Assembly (NCBI GenBank): GCA_002363615.1
Contig: DEWK01000019.1
Coordinates: 62,001-126,000, forward strand
DNA length: 64,000 nt
Reading direction: 5' to 3'
Source of the DNA: Lachnospira sp. UBA3212
Lineage (GTDB): Bacteria > Bacillota > Clostridia > Lachnospirales > Lachnospiraceae
Part shown: one piece after another, positions 1 through 9,520 of the stretch
Numbering within the stretch: position 1 is the first letter of the stretch
Layout: each line of letters starts with the position of its first letter
Notes under the pieces: generated by a model
Seen by the model: the letters and a program-made list of their open reading frames with translations, nothing else
The model's database searches: none
Told to the model about the DNA's origin: nothing
Translations under genes and position numbers: made by a program

Positions 1-1
1 T

Positions 2-1939
2 AGTCAGATGTATCAAAAGGCTTATCGCATGAAGGGACTTTATGATGGAAAAATACTTGAGTGCGGTCAGGCTAGAAGTGACTTGCTTTTCTACAAAGAA
101 AAAAAGGCGGTGATTGCCCAGTTGGTGGACAATGGGGTTGTCATTGATGCAAAGAAAAAATTAGTATTGTATGCTCCAACCTGGAAGGGAACAAATTTTT
201 CAAATCCCAGTGATGACAGGATACAGTATCAGGAAATTCACGATCGATTAGAAAAGGAATTGGGAAATGACTATGAAGTCCTGGTAAAACCTCATCAGGC
301 GGTGTACGAACAGATTAAAAAAACTGGTGGTCGAATGGACTATTTGGTGCCATCAAGTATTGATGCCAACCTACTTTTATCTATTACAGACCTTTTGATT
401 TCCGATTATTCTTCCATTTTCTTTGACTTTCTTGTAACAGGAAAACCGGTTCTGTTTTATATTCCAGACCTTAAGGAATATCAGGAAAACCGAGGACTTT
501 ACCTGCCGGTAGATAAGCTTCCGGGACCAGCCACAGACAAACCGGAAGACTTGGTGTCTTGGATTTTAAATCTAGATGAAACGAAGGAAAAATGGAAGGA
601 TGCCTATGAAGAGATGAAGGCTTGGGCCTGTCCGTATGATGATGGACAGGTATCCAATCGAATCATTGATAAAATCTTCTATGAGCGAGGCTTAAGCAAG
701 GGAAAAGTGATTGAAAAGGACCACCAAAAAGAACGTCTTCTTTTCTTTTTAGGAGGACTGCGGGGACATGGAATTACGTCTTCTATGCTGGGACTTTTAA
801 AGCAGTTGAAGTTAGAAGACTTTTATAACAAGCACGATGTGTCCCTTTATATTTATCCACCGGCAGATGAGAGCGAGTGGGAACGATTGGGACAGATACC
901 AAAAGAGGTAAGAGTTATCTGCCATACCAAGGCACCGCTTGGGTCGGCTAAGGCCACCGCTGAATTCCTAGTGGGGAAAAAAGAAAGAACTTTAAAGAAG
1001 GTAGGCCAAAAGCAGGCCAAGAGAATGTTTGGGAACAGTAGTTTTGATCAGGTGGTTGATTTTGTTGGATATTCTCCGCTTTTTTCTGCCATAGGAGCCT
1101 TTATGCCGGCAAAGGACCGTTATATCTGGCTTCACAACGATATGATTGCGGATAAGAACAGAGAAGTAAATGGGAAAAAGGTGAATGAAAAAAGATTAGA
1201 CCGAGTCTTTTTAACCTATCCATATTTTGATCGATTAGTTTCCTGCTCCCATACGGTTTCCCAGGTAAATGCCGATCAGCTTGCAAAACCAATGGGAATC
1301 GCTAAGGAACGCTTTGTAGGCTTATCGAACATGGTAAACCTGGAAAGAATCAGGGAGGACCTAAAGGACTATGACCCGAAAGAGGGAGTGGAAGTAGAAG
1401 ACCTGGTGACACAAAAGACCTACCGGGTAGCAGGGGAAAAAGAATCCTTTGCCACCATGGGAAGACTTTCCACCGAAAAGAATCACCGGACTCTCTATCA
1501 GGCATTTGCCAGGTATAAGAGTCAGGGAGGTCTGGGAAAACTCTATGTGTTAGGAGATGGTCCTTTAAGGGAAGAGGAAATCCAAAAGGTCAAAGACCTT
1601 TCCATGGAAGGAGAAATTATTCTATGTGGAAATCTGGCTCATCCTTTCCCGTTGTTAAAGGGAGTCGGTAGCTTTGTCCTGCCTTCCCTTCACGAGGGAC
1701 AACCAATGGTGGTTTTAGAAGCCAGAGTTCTTGGAATGAAAATCATTCTTTCGAATTTTAAAACGGTTACAGATGTTTTGGAAAAGAAGGGACAGATTCT
1801 GGTAAATACCGATGAGGAGTCGATCTATCAGGGATTGTTAGAAAGTCAAAAAGAAGAATTTCAGGCACAGGCCTTTGATGGAGAGAAGTACAACCATCAG
1901 GTATATCAGGAATTCTTAAGAATTTTTCATTTTGAATAA
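2..1939 (+). CDS. Two-domain CDP-glycerol glycerophosphotransferase / GT4 glycosyltransferase (5' truncated)
   Basis: The reading frame is open to the left window edge, so the true start lies upstream; 645 residues are visible. The first ~225 visible residues are the C-terminal part of a Glyphos_transf (TagF/TagB-like) domain: APTWKG near residue 57, a conserved His in KPHQ near 98 and SDYSS near 132. From ~240 to the end is a GT4-type (group 1) glycosyltransferase: NDP-sugar-binding region MGRLSTEKNH followed by the E-x7-E style motif HEGQPMVVLEA. The family transfers glycerol-P or ribitol-P from a CDP donor at the inner membrane face; the GT4 half would add a sugar. Inference: a bifunctional enzyme that alternates or caps polyol phosphate with sugar. 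tagD follows 10 bases later, so they are likely one operon. Confidence 0.85.
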   Translation, partial: SQMYQKAYRMKGLYDGKILECGQARSDLLFYKEKKAVIAQLVDNGVVIDAKKKLVLYAPTWKGTNFSNPSDDRIQYQEIHDRLEKELGNDYEVLVKPHQAVYEQIKKTGGRMDYLVPSSIDANLLLSITDLLISDYSSIFFDFLVTGKPVLFYIPDLKEYQENRGLYLPVDKLPGPATDKPEDLVSWILNLDETKEKWKDAYEEMKAWACPYDDGQVSNRIIDKIFYERGLSKGKVIEKDHQKERLLFFLGGLRGHGITSSMLGLLKQLKLEDFYNKHDVSLYIYPPADESEWERLGQIPKEVRVICHTKAPLGSAKATAEFLVGKKERTLKKVGQKQAKRMFGNSSFDQVVDFVGYSPLFSAIGAFMPAKDRYIWLHNDMIADKNREVNGKKVNEKRLDRVFLTYPYFDRLVSCSHTVSQVNADQLAKPMGIAKERFVGLSNMVNLERIREDLKDYDPKEGVEVEDLVTQKTYRVAGEKESFATMGRLSTEKNHRTLYQAFARYKSQGGLGKLYVLGDGPLREEEIQKVKDLSMEGEIILCGNLAHPFPLLKGVGSFVLPSLHEGQPMVVLEARVLGMKIILSNFKTVTDVLEKKGQILVNTDEESIYQGLLESQKEEFQAQAFDGEKYNHQVYQEFLRIFHFE

Positions 1940-1949
1940 AGGAGAATTT

Positions 1950-2354
1950 ATGAGACGAGTTATAACATATGGAACCTTTGACTTGCTACACTATGGTCAT
2001 ATTAATCTTTTAAAGAGAGCGAAAGCCTTAGGAGATTATTTGATTGTGGCACTTTCTACAGATGAATTTAATCTTAAGGAAAAAGATAAGGTTTGTTATT
2101 TTTCATATGAAAAAAGAAAGCAATTGTTAGAAGCTATTCGCTATGTGGATCTGGTAATCCCAGAGGAAAATTGGGAACAGAAGTCCAGTGATGTAAAAGA
2201 ATACCATGTGGATACGTTTGTTATTGGAGATGACTGGGAAGGAAAGTTTGATTTTTTAAAGGAATACTGCGACGTGGTATACCTGCCAAGAACCCCTGAG
2301 ATTTCTACCACACAGATCAAGGAAGAACTAAATAAGAAAGAGTTAAATTCATGA
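1950..2354 (+). CDS. tagD: Glycerol-3-phosphate cytidylyltransferase
   Basis: Makes CDP-glycerol from sn-glycerol-3-phosphate and CTP, the activated donor for the adjacent phosphotransferases. The 134-residue protein has the nucleotidyltransferase signature GTFDLLHYGHINLL at residues 6-19 (HxGH) and the C-terminal RTPEISTTQIK, close to the RTxGISTT motif of TagD/TarD; length is normal for the family. The ATG at 1950 is preferred over an in-frame TTG at 1932 because AAAGGAGAA at 1938-1946 sits directly before it. The stop overlaps the start of the next gene (ATGA), implying translational coupling. Confidence 0.95.
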   Translation: MRRVITYGTFDLLHYGHINLLKRAKALGDYLIVALSTDEFNLKEKDKVCYFSYEKRKQLLEAIRYVDLVIPEENWEQKSSDVKEYHVDTFVIGDDWEGKFDFLKEYCDVVYLPRTPEISTTQIKEELNKKELNS

Positions 2355-3952
2355 AAGCAACCTTAAGTAAGCTTACCTTCCAAGGAAGTAAGATGAAGGT
2401 AGGGCTAAAAATCTCAGAATATCAGGAAAAGCTAGAGGACCTTTCTGTTAGTCTTACCTATCGAAGCAAATTAGAAGAAAGAAAGACCAACCATCTTTTT
2501 CAGGGAAAATGGAAGGGAGATTGTTTTTTAGGAAGCTTAGATCTTTCGGAGCAATCCCTTGTATCGATTTATTATGATTTATTGGTCATCGACCCTAAGG
2601 GAGAAGAGGTTTTGGTTCAGGTTGGTCCCTTAAGAAATCTTTTGCGTAATCCTCTTTATGATGGAAAGTATATGGAAAAGAAAGAGGGCAAGAAGAACGG
2701 AATGTTTCTTCATCCCTTTATTACACCGGAAAAAACCTTGGCTTTTCAGTATCGGGAAAGAACCAAGGCGGATACCAGGGGCTTTCGAATAGGGGAATTC
2801 TTTGTCTGCCTGATTTATTTTCTTACTTCCTGGTACTATAAGAAGCAAAATATTTATTTGATTTATGAGAAGTTTTGTATGATGGCCCAAGATAATTCCT
2901 ATTACTTCTTCCGTTATTGTATGGAGGCAGATGTAGAAAAAAAACTTCAGGGACGAATCTATTACATTATCGATAAAAATTCTCCGGATCTGGAAAAACT
3001 GATGCCATATAAGGATCATTTGATTTATTTTATGAGTTTTCGGCATAAGCTCTATCTTTTGGCCTGTAAATTAATGGTGAGTACAGACACCAGAAAACAT
3101 GCCTATGCATGGAGAAAGAGAATGAGCTTTATTGATCATTTTCTAAGACATAAACCCTTGGTCTTCTTACAGCATGGGGTAACCGCTTTTAAAAAGGTGG
3201 ATTATATTTACGGGAAAGGAAAGTTTGGGGAGTGCAATATTTTTGTGACTACCTCGGACTATGAAAAGGAAATTGTTCGAAAGAATTTTGGTTACCAGGA
3301 ACATGAGATTGCAGTAACCGGATTTGCCCGTTGGGATGTTTTAGAGGACTGTTCCCAAAAGGAAAAGGATCGGATGATTTTGATTATGCCTACCTGGAGA
3401 AATTGGCTGGAAGAGGTGGATGAAGAGACCTTTAAGGAAAGCGATTACTATAAGGAATATTATGCCTTATTGAATTCTGTAGAATTAAAGGAAAGTCTGG
3501 AGAGAGAAGATTTAAAACTTTGCTTTTATATTCATCCAAAGTTTCGAGATTATATCGCAGAGTTTCACACAGAGGATGACCGAATTGAGATTATTCCGTT
3601 TGGAAGTCAGCCTTTAAATGAGATTATGATGCGGTGTAGACTTTTGGTTACGGATTATTCCTCTGTGGCCTGGGATGTTTACTATCAGAAAAAGCCGGTT
3701 ATTTTTTATCAATTTGATTTGGCTAAATATGAGGAAGCCCATGGGTCCTATATGGATATGAGCAAGGAATTGTTTGGCCCCCAGGTCAAGTCTTCTTCAG
3801 ATTTAATAAAGAAATTAGAGGAATTTGCCAGAAAGGATTTTGCCCTGGACCAGGCTTACTTAGATCAGCACTCGTATTATTTTAAGTATGTGGATCATGA
3901 CAATTCTAAGAGAATTGTGGAGGCAATAGCGGATTATAGAAAAATCCAATAG
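2351..3952 (+). CDS. CDP-glycerol/ribitol phosphotransferase, TagF-like (paralogue A)
   Basis: 533 residues. Residues 1-140 form a beta-rich N-terminal domain typical of long TagF/TarL-like proteins; 160-533 are the Glyphos_transf domain. Visible motifs are FLQHGV (His275), PTWRNW (347), FYIHPKF (His395) and TDYSS (434), then YQFD. In TagF the two histidines are catalytic and the TDYSS region contacts the CDP donor. It is a cytoplasmic, membrane-associated enzyme that extends poly(polyol phosphate) on a lipid carrier. It overlaps tagD by four bases. It is closely similar to the gene at 7269, including stretches of near-identical DNA around the LQHGV codons. Whether it uses CDP-glycerol or CDP-ribitol cannot be read from the sequence. 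Confidence 0.9.
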   Translation: MKATLSKLTFQGSKMKVGLKISEYQEKLEDLSVSLTYRSKLEERKTNHLFQGKWKGDCFLGSLDLSEQSLVSIYYDLLVIDPKGEEVLVQVGPLRNLLRNPLYDGKYMEKKEGKKNGMFLHPFITPEKTLAFQYRERTKADTRGFRIGEFFVCLIYFLTSWYYKKQNIYLIYEKFCMMAQDNSYYFFRYCMEADVEKKLQGRIYYIIDKNSPDLEKLMPYKDHLIYFMSFRHKLYLLACKLMVSTDTRKHAYAWRKRMSFIDHFLRHKPLVFLQHGVTAFKKVDYIYGKGKFGECNIFVTTSDYEKEIVRKNFGYQEHEIAVTGFARWDVLEDCSQKEKDRMILIMPTWRNWLEEVDEETFKESDYYKEYYALLNSVELKESLEREDLKLCFYIHPKFRDYIAEFHTEDDRIEIIPFGSQPLNEIMMRCRLLVTDYSSVAWDVYYQKKPVIFYQFDLAKYEEAHGSYMDMSKELFGPQVKSSSDLIKKLEEFARKDFALDQAYLDQHSYYFKYVDHDNSKRIVEAIADYRKIQ

Positions 3953-3966
3953 ATAAAGGAAAAGTG

Positions 3967-5559
3967 ATGGAAGAAGGAAATTATAAATTAAGTAAAATCA
4001 AATTTCATGGAAAGAAGGTCTACTTAAGCATTCAGGGGGATTTTGTGCTGGAAGACTATTGTACCATGGCCTATCGGGATCCTTTAAAAAAAGAGACCAA
4101 ACAGTTTGATTTTGCGACCAGTAAAAATACAGGGAATCGAATGACTGTGGTGATGGATTTTGACCAGGTTCCCCTAAAGCCCCTATATTATGATTTTTGG
4201 GTAGTAAAAAAAGATGGGAAAAAGATTCCGATAAAAGCGGGACGGTTGGCAAAACTTTTACATAATCCTTTTTATCAGGATGGATTCAGGCAGGGGGATA
4301 TGATCCTTTACCCTTATATTCATCAGGGAATCATAAGCTTTTGCTACCGCAAGGAGCAGGAGTGGGATAAGACAAGCTTTCGTCTGAAAGAATTGCTTGC
4401 CCTTTTCTTATATCAGTTTCTAAAGAAAAAATTAGAAAAGCAAAAGAGTATTCTTTTTTATGAGAAGTATTGCTATGGGGCTCAGGATAATGCCTACTAT
4501 GCGTTTTTGTATGCGATGGAACATCCGGAAGTCATGGAGGGAAAGACCATTTATTATGTAATTGATCCCAAGTCTCCGGATTACAAGGCGGTAAAAAGAT
4601 ATCGTTCCCATGTGATTCCTTTTATGTCCTTAAAGCATATGCTTTCCCTTCTTTCCTGCAAACTTTTGGTAAGTACGGATACCAAGGCCCATGCTTATTG
4701 TTATCGCAAGCGTCACTCATACCTTCAGGGACGCTTCAAAAAGAAACCGCTGGTTTTTTTACAGCATGGAGTCATTTCCTTAAAGGATGTAAGGGTTGCC
4801 TATGCGAAAGAACCAAACCATCCATGTGATCTTTTTATTGTATCTACCAGACCGGAAAAGGAGATTATAGAAAGAGACTATGGGTATTTGCCTGAAGAGG
4901 TAGCCTTAACGGGACTGGCTCGTTGGGATGCTATCGAAGATAAGTCCAAGGGAAGAAATCAGATTTTATTTATGCCTACCTGGCGAAATTATCTGGATGA
5001 AATCAGCCGGGAAGAGTTTGTAAAAAGCAAGTATTATAAAAGTCTTGTAGGGGTTCTTCAGGATGAGACCTTGGGAAATGTTCTTAGGAACCATGAAGCC
5101 AATTTGGTTTTTTATGTCCATAGTAAGTTCAGACAGTATATGGACTTGTTTGCAGATCACATGAATAATGAAAATTTAGATGTGATTAGCGTGAGTGCCT
5201 TTGAAAAGAAACCCTTAAATGAACTGTTGATGGAAAGTAGTATGCTAATGACCGATTATTCCTCAACTTCCTATGACATGTTTTATATGGGAAAACCGGT
5301 GGTCTTTTATCAATTTGACCGAGAGGATTACCAAAAAGCCCATGGAAGTCATATTGACTTAAAAAAGGATTTATTTGGACCAAGTGGAGAAAAGAAGGAA
5401 GAGATTCCGGGAATCTTGGCGGAAATCCTAGATCGAAACTTTGTATTAAGTGACAAAGAAAAACGGGAAAGGGAAAAACTCTTTCCTAAGGTGGATCGGG
5501 AAAATAGCAAGCGAATTTGGCAGGCAATGGAGGAAAGGATTTTTAAGACATGGAATTAA
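3967..5559 (+). CDS. CDP-glycerol/ribitol phosphotransferase, TagF-like (paralogue B)
   Basis: 530 residues with the same layout as its neighbour: beta-rich N-terminal domain to ~140, then Glyphos_transf with LQHGV (His267), PTWRNY (337), FYVHSKF (His385) and TDYSS (429). All putative catalytic residues are retained, so it should be active. ATG 3967 is chosen over GTG 3964 because AAAGGAAAA at 3955-3963 would abut the GTG. It lies 14 bases after the previous stop and overlaps the next gene by 10 bases, so it belongs to the tandem operon. Its N-terminal domain diverges more than the catalytic half, which fits a specialised acceptor. Confidence 0.9.
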   Translation: MEEGNYKLSKIKFHGKKVYLSIQGDFVLEDYCTMAYRDPLKKETKQFDFATSKNTGNRMTVVMDFDQVPLKPLYYDFWVVKKDGKKIPIKAGRLAKLLHNPFYQDGFRQGDMILYPYIHQGIISFCYRKEQEWDKTSFRLKELLALFLYQFLKKKLEKQKSILFYEKYCYGAQDNAYYAFLYAMEHPEVMEGKTIYYVIDPKSPDYKAVKRYRSHVIPFMSLKHMLSLLSCKLLVSTDTKAHAYCYRKRHSYLQGRFKKKPLVFLQHGVISLKDVRVAYAKEPNHPCDLFIVSTRPEKEIIERDYGYLPEEVALTGLARWDAIEDKSKGRNQILFMPTWRNYLDEISREEFVKSKYYKSLVGVLQDETLGNVLRNHEANLVFYVHSKFRQYMDLFADHMNNENLDVISVSAFEKKPLNELLMESSMLMTDYSSTSYDMFYMGKPVVFYQFDREDYQKAHGSHIDLKKDLFGPSGEKKEEIPGILAEILDRNFVLSDKEKREREKLFPKVDRENSKRIWQAMEERIFKTWN

Positions 5560-7247
5560 AGAAGGAAGTTCCTTATTCCTATAAAATCTTGCAGATAAAA
5601 TTAAATAAAAAGGGTTTGACTCTTGCCTGGAAGGGGTATTTTATAAATCCCCACAATCATAGGTTGGAAGATCCAAAGCTTCTTGTCACGGACCATATTC
5701 GCCTTCCAATAGAACTTTATGAAAAGGCAGGAAAGTTAAAGAAGTGGAAAGCGCTTTTTGTTCCAACTACCCAAATAAAAATTCCAATTTCAAAAATTTT
5801 AGAAGATGAAACCAGGATTAATAATCATCTGAGGATTGAATTAAAGGTAGATGGACAGATGATAAGCCACTATCTTGGCAAGCCTATTTCCAAAAATAAG
5901 CTTAAGAAATGGAATCAGAAAGAGGGAAACCTGGAAAAAAGAAGAAAAGGACTTAGCCTTCTTAAGGCGGAACGATTGTATATTTTACCGATTCGTTCCT
6001 GTTTTGCCGGCTCCTTTGCCCTTCATATTCGCAGGGGGTTGAAAGGAATGTTGGTTTTAGTAAAGAGACCGATGGATCCCTATGAAAGAACCAGGTCCTA
6101 TCGATTTTATGAATCCCGTTTGGTCAGTAGCTGCATGTATCTGTGGGGACGGGTGAAAAAGACTTGTTCCAAGAAGTCTGTAAACCTTTACTATGAAAAG
6201 TATGCAGGGAAAGCAGAGGAAGGAACCCTTGAGCTGCAGCAGGCTGCTTGGATGGAAAAAGGTGGGGGAAATTATTTTATTCTTGATCCTGCTAGTTCGG
6301 ATTACGAAAGGATCAAGGACCTGCCCGGAGTGGTTGCAAAATATTCGAAGAAATATTACAAACTCCTGTACCGGGCCAATCACCTGATTGCCACGGAGGC
6401 TCCGGCCCATCTCTCTGTGCTTCGAACCAATAATCCGGTCCTGCGTCGACTTTTGATGGAAGATTATTTTGTCTTTTTACAGCATGGGGTTACCTACCTA
6501 AAACCCCATGATAAACAGTCGTCCTTTGTAACAGGAAGGGATGCCCAGTTAGATGCTATTTTGGTAAATGGACCGAGAGAGGCAGAAACCTGCCGGGAAA
6601 TGTTCCGGCTTTCTAAGGATCAGGTTTGGCAAACTGGTATGGTGATTTTTGATAAAATTAAATATCAAAGTATCACACAGACATCACAAAACATTGTTAC
6701 CATAATGTTAACATGGAAACCTTATGAGGAGCAGCTTTTGGATTTTAGTAAGAGTCAGTACTACAAGGAAATCCTTGCCTTATATGACCTTTTAAAGGGG
6801 CAGATAAGGCAAGAATGCATACGGATTGTGGCACATCCAAAGGTGGCAGAAGCATTGGACCAAACACCATTTGCAAAGAACCTCTACCAAGGGAAAATAT
6901 TTGATCTTTTAGACCAAACAAAACTTTTAATTACGGATTATTCTTCTGTTTGTTATCAGAGTTATTACAGGGGCGCAGGGGTTATTTTTTATCAATATGA
7001 TTTGGAGAAATTTGAAGAAACCTGCGGTAAGCTCTTACCAAAAGAAGAGGAATACATAGGGCCACGAGTATTTACAATGGAAGAATTAAAATTGCAGTTG
7101 GAGTCTGTGATTTTAGATGGGGAAATTAATCTTTCAAAGCTTCGGGGAAAACAGGAGGATCAGGCATTTTTGCAAGTGGTTTCTGATCATGATACCGGAC
7201 GAAAGGATCGATTGATTGAACGGTTAAAAATAGAAAAACTATTGTAA
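5550..7247 (+). CDS. Divergent CDP-glycerol/ribitol phosphotransferase (paralogue C)
   Basis: 565 residues, the most divergent of the four tandem paralogues. The N-terminal half (1-200) is basic and only weakly like the others. The Glyphos_transf domain keeps FLQHGV (His312), VAHPKV (His429) and TDYSS (462), but the usual PTWR motif is altered to LTWKPY. The conserved histidines argue that it is catalytically competent, perhaps with another acceptor or donor. A good RBS (GGAGGAAAGG) precedes ATG 5550, and the start overlaps the preceding gene by 10 bases, again implying coupling. Alternatives: a primase-type (TagB-like) enzyme, or one acting on a branch. Confidence 0.85.
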   Translation: MELKKEVPYSYKILQIKLNKKGLTLAWKGYFINPHNHRLEDPKLLVTDHIRLPIELYEKAGKLKKWKALFVPTTQIKIPISKILEDETRINNHLRIELKVDGQMISHYLGKPISKNKLKKWNQKEGNLEKRRKGLSLLKAERLYILPIRSCFAGSFALHIRRGLKGMLVLVKRPMDPYERTRSYRFYESRLVSSCMYLWGRVKKTCSKKSVNLYYEKYAGKAEEGTLELQQAAWMEKGGGNYFILDPASSDYERIKDLPGVVAKYSKKYYKLLYRANHLIATEAPAHLSVLRTNNPVLRRLLMEDYFVFLQHGVTYLKPHDKQSSFVTGRDAQLDAILVNGPREAETCREMFRLSKDQVWQTGMVIFDKIKYQSITQTSQNIVTIMLTWKPYEEQLLDFSKSQYYKEILALYDLLKGQIRQECIRIVAHPKVAEALDQTPFAKNLYQGKIFDLLDQTKLLITDYSSVCYQSYYRGAGVIFYQYDLEKFEETCGKLLPKEEEYIGPRVFTMEELKLQLESVILDGEINLSKLRGKQEDQAFLQVVSDHDTGRKDRLIERLKIEKLL

Positions 7248-7268
7248 AGGATATATGGAGGTAATAAG

Positions 7269-9491
7269 GTGGCGAATATTGAGCTTTCTAGAAGTTATTT
7301 TGACAATGATAAGAAAGACCTGTGCATCGTTTCGGTAAATAGTGCAGGGAGAGAAATTATTAAGCGTATTAGTGCAAAGGAGATTTGTATCTCCGATGGG
7401 ATTGATTCAGAGGTAAAGGTAGGACTTCCGGGAGAGGAGTTAAGAAAGACCAAGGATATGATTTCCTTCCGCTTCTATGAGAAGGAGACCAAGAGCATTC
7501 GGGAGATGAAACTTTTACTTCTTGAGCATAATGGAAGAGATATTAAGATCTTTGATTTGGCCGAGGAGAATGGTTGGTTTACAGCAGATCTTTCTTTTTT
7601 AAAGGAGATGGAGTTAGGTCAAAAGGCTACCCAGTATCGTTTAGCGGTCTTATATGTTCAGTATAATGAGCATTATATTGAGGCCCTTTATGATTCAGAA
7701 GCTGAGGTAATCGGCCAGCAGCCGGAAAAGGAATTTGTTCGTGCCATTAAGGAATTGATCATTGATGACTATGCAGTATTTGCCAATGGAAAAGAAGGAT
7801 ACATTTATGGATACTTTAAGGACAATGGCCGTCTTCAGGTAAGTCTTTGTGAAAAGTCTTTCGTAGTAACCAGCAGAACCTACTGTAAGCTGGATAAAAT
7901 CGAATTCCGAAAGAGTGGCAAGATGAAGTTGACTCTGATTTATGATGAAGGACCATTAAAGTTTTCCAGGGTAGTTACCAATTTCCGTAGTAAAATCAAG
8001 GCGGATCAGCAGGAATATGAATTTGATGTATGTGAAGAGGGACTTTCAGAAGATGGAAGCCAGACGAAACTGCTGGTAGAGTTGGATTTAACTTCCTGTG
8101 ACTTCCGTCCACTTTACTGGGATATTTATCTTCTTTTAAAAGAGACAACCACAAATACAGAATATAAGATACCGGTTTCTGTTGGTGTATTTGAAAAGAC
8201 CTTTAAGTCCTTTATTTATGATGCAGGATATACCTGGAAAAATGGATATTTTATTTACCCATATGCAACAGTAGGTGGAAAGCTTGCCCTTCAGTATCGT
8301 GAAAAGAGCGAGTATGATAATATCTTTTTCCGTTTAAAAGAGCGTGTGGCAGGTGGAATCTATAAGGTCTTCAAGCCATTTTGGAAGAAGAAAAATATTT
8401 ATCTTGTATATGAGAAGTTCTGTCTTATGGCGCAGGATAACGGTTATTATTTCTTTAAATATTGTATGGAGCATGATGTAGAAAAGGAATTAGGCGGTAA
8501 GATCCTATACGTTATGAGTAAGAAGGCAGCAGCAGCTGACCGTGAAAAACTTGAGGAGTATAAGGATCATGTCATTGAGTTTATGAGCTTGAAGTATATG
8601 ATTTATCTTTTAGCTGCAAAGCTTTTAATTTCTACAGATACCAAGGATCATGCTTATGCATGGAGAAGAAGAAATTCCCTTCTTGCAGGCTATGTACGTC
8701 ATAAGAACTTAGTATTCTTACAGCATGGGGTAACCGCTTTAAAGAAGGTAGATTTCCTTTACGGTAAAGGCAAGTTAGGAAGTTGTGATTTATTTGTTGT
8801 TACTTCAGACTATGAGAAAAAAATTGTAAAGAAGTATTTTGGTTACAGTGATTATGAAATCGCCAATACCGGATTTGCTCGTTGGGATGTGCTTAGAGAT
8901 CATTCGGCAGGAAGCCATGAAATCTTAATGATGCCAACATGGAGAAACTGGTTAGAGGATGTATCCGAAGAGCAGTTTAAGGAATCTGATTACTTTAAGA
9001 ATTATATGACCTTCTTGAATTCTCCTGAATTAAATACCATCCTTGAAAATCATAAGCTTACCTTAAACTTCTATCTTCATACAAAGTTCCGAGATTATAT
9101 TAAGGACTTTGAGATTAAGTCTAAGAGAATCAAGTTAATTCCATTTGGAAGTAAGCCATTAAATCAGTTGATGATGCGTTGTAAGATGTTAATTACCGAT
9201 TACTCATCAACCTCATGGGATGTTTTCTATCAGGGCAAGCCGGTTATTTTCTATCAGTTTGATTTGAATACCTATATGGAAGCCCATGGATCTTATATGG
9301 ATATGACCAAGGAACTCTTTGGCCCAAGAGTAGAAGATCTTTCTTCCTTATATGAGCAGATTGATTTTTATGCAAGAAAGAAATTTGCCTTAGAAGACCA
9401 ATATGCAGCCATGCGAGAAGGTTACTTTAGTCATATTGACAGCAATAACAGCAAACGAATTGTAGAGGCTATTAAGGAAATGCGTCTGTAA
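7269..9491 (+). CDS. Long CDP-glycerol/ribitol phosphotransferase with extra N-terminal beta domains (paralogue D)
   Basis: 740 residues. The first ~330 hold what looks like two to three beta-rich modules with little catalytic signature; the Glyphos_transf domain follows with FLQHGV (His486), PTWRNW (556), FYLHTKF (His604) and TDYSS (643). The catalytic half is strikingly close to paralogue A in both protein and DNA, whereas the N-terminal extension is unique, so duplication followed by domain gain or exchange is likely. GTG 7269 is the start, with GGAGG at 7257-7261 and a 7-base spacer. The extra modules may bind the growing polymer or partner enzymes (inference). Confidence 0.88.
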   Translation: MANIELSRSYFDNDKKDLCIVSVNSAGREIIKRISAKEICISDGIDSEVKVGLPGEELRKTKDMISFRFYEKETKSIREMKLLLLEHNGRDIKIFDLAEENGWFTADLSFLKEMELGQKATQYRLAVLYVQYNEHYIEALYDSEAEVIGQQPEKEFVRAIKELIIDDYAVFANGKEGYIYGYFKDNGRLQVSLCEKSFVVTSRTYCKLDKIEFRKSGKMKLTLIYDEGPLKFSRVVTNFRSKIKADQQEYEFDVCEEGLSEDGSQTKLLVELDLTSCDFRPLYWDIYLLLKETTTNTEYKIPVSVGVFEKTFKSFIYDAGYTWKNGYFIYPYATVGGKLALQYREKSEYDNIFFRLKERVAGGIYKVFKPFWKKKNIYLVYEKFCLMAQDNGYYFFKYCMEHDVEKELGGKILYVMSKKAAAADREKLEEYKDHVIEFMSLKYMIYLLAAKLLISTDTKDHAYAWRRRNSLLAGYVRHKNLVFLQHGVTALKKVDFLYGKGKLGSCDLFVVTSDYEKKIVKKYFGYSDYEIANTGFARWDVLRDHSAGSHEILMMPTWRNWLEDVSEEQFKESDYFKNYMTFLNSPELNTILENHKLTLNFYLHTKFRDYIKDFEIKSKRIKLIPFGSKPLNQLMMRCKMLITDYSSTSWDVFYQGKPVIFYQFDLNTYMEAHGSYMDMTKELFGPRVEDLSSLYEQIDFYARKKFALEDQYAAMREGYFSHIDSNNSKRIVEAIKEMRL

Positions 9492-9520
9492 CCTACAAAA
9501 AAGAAAAGAGAGGAGTAGTA

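Noticed and set aside
2630..3046. 138-residue minus-strand open frame opposite the first TagF-like paralogue
   Set aside because: No RBS, no family signal, and fully covered by a conserved protein on the other strand.
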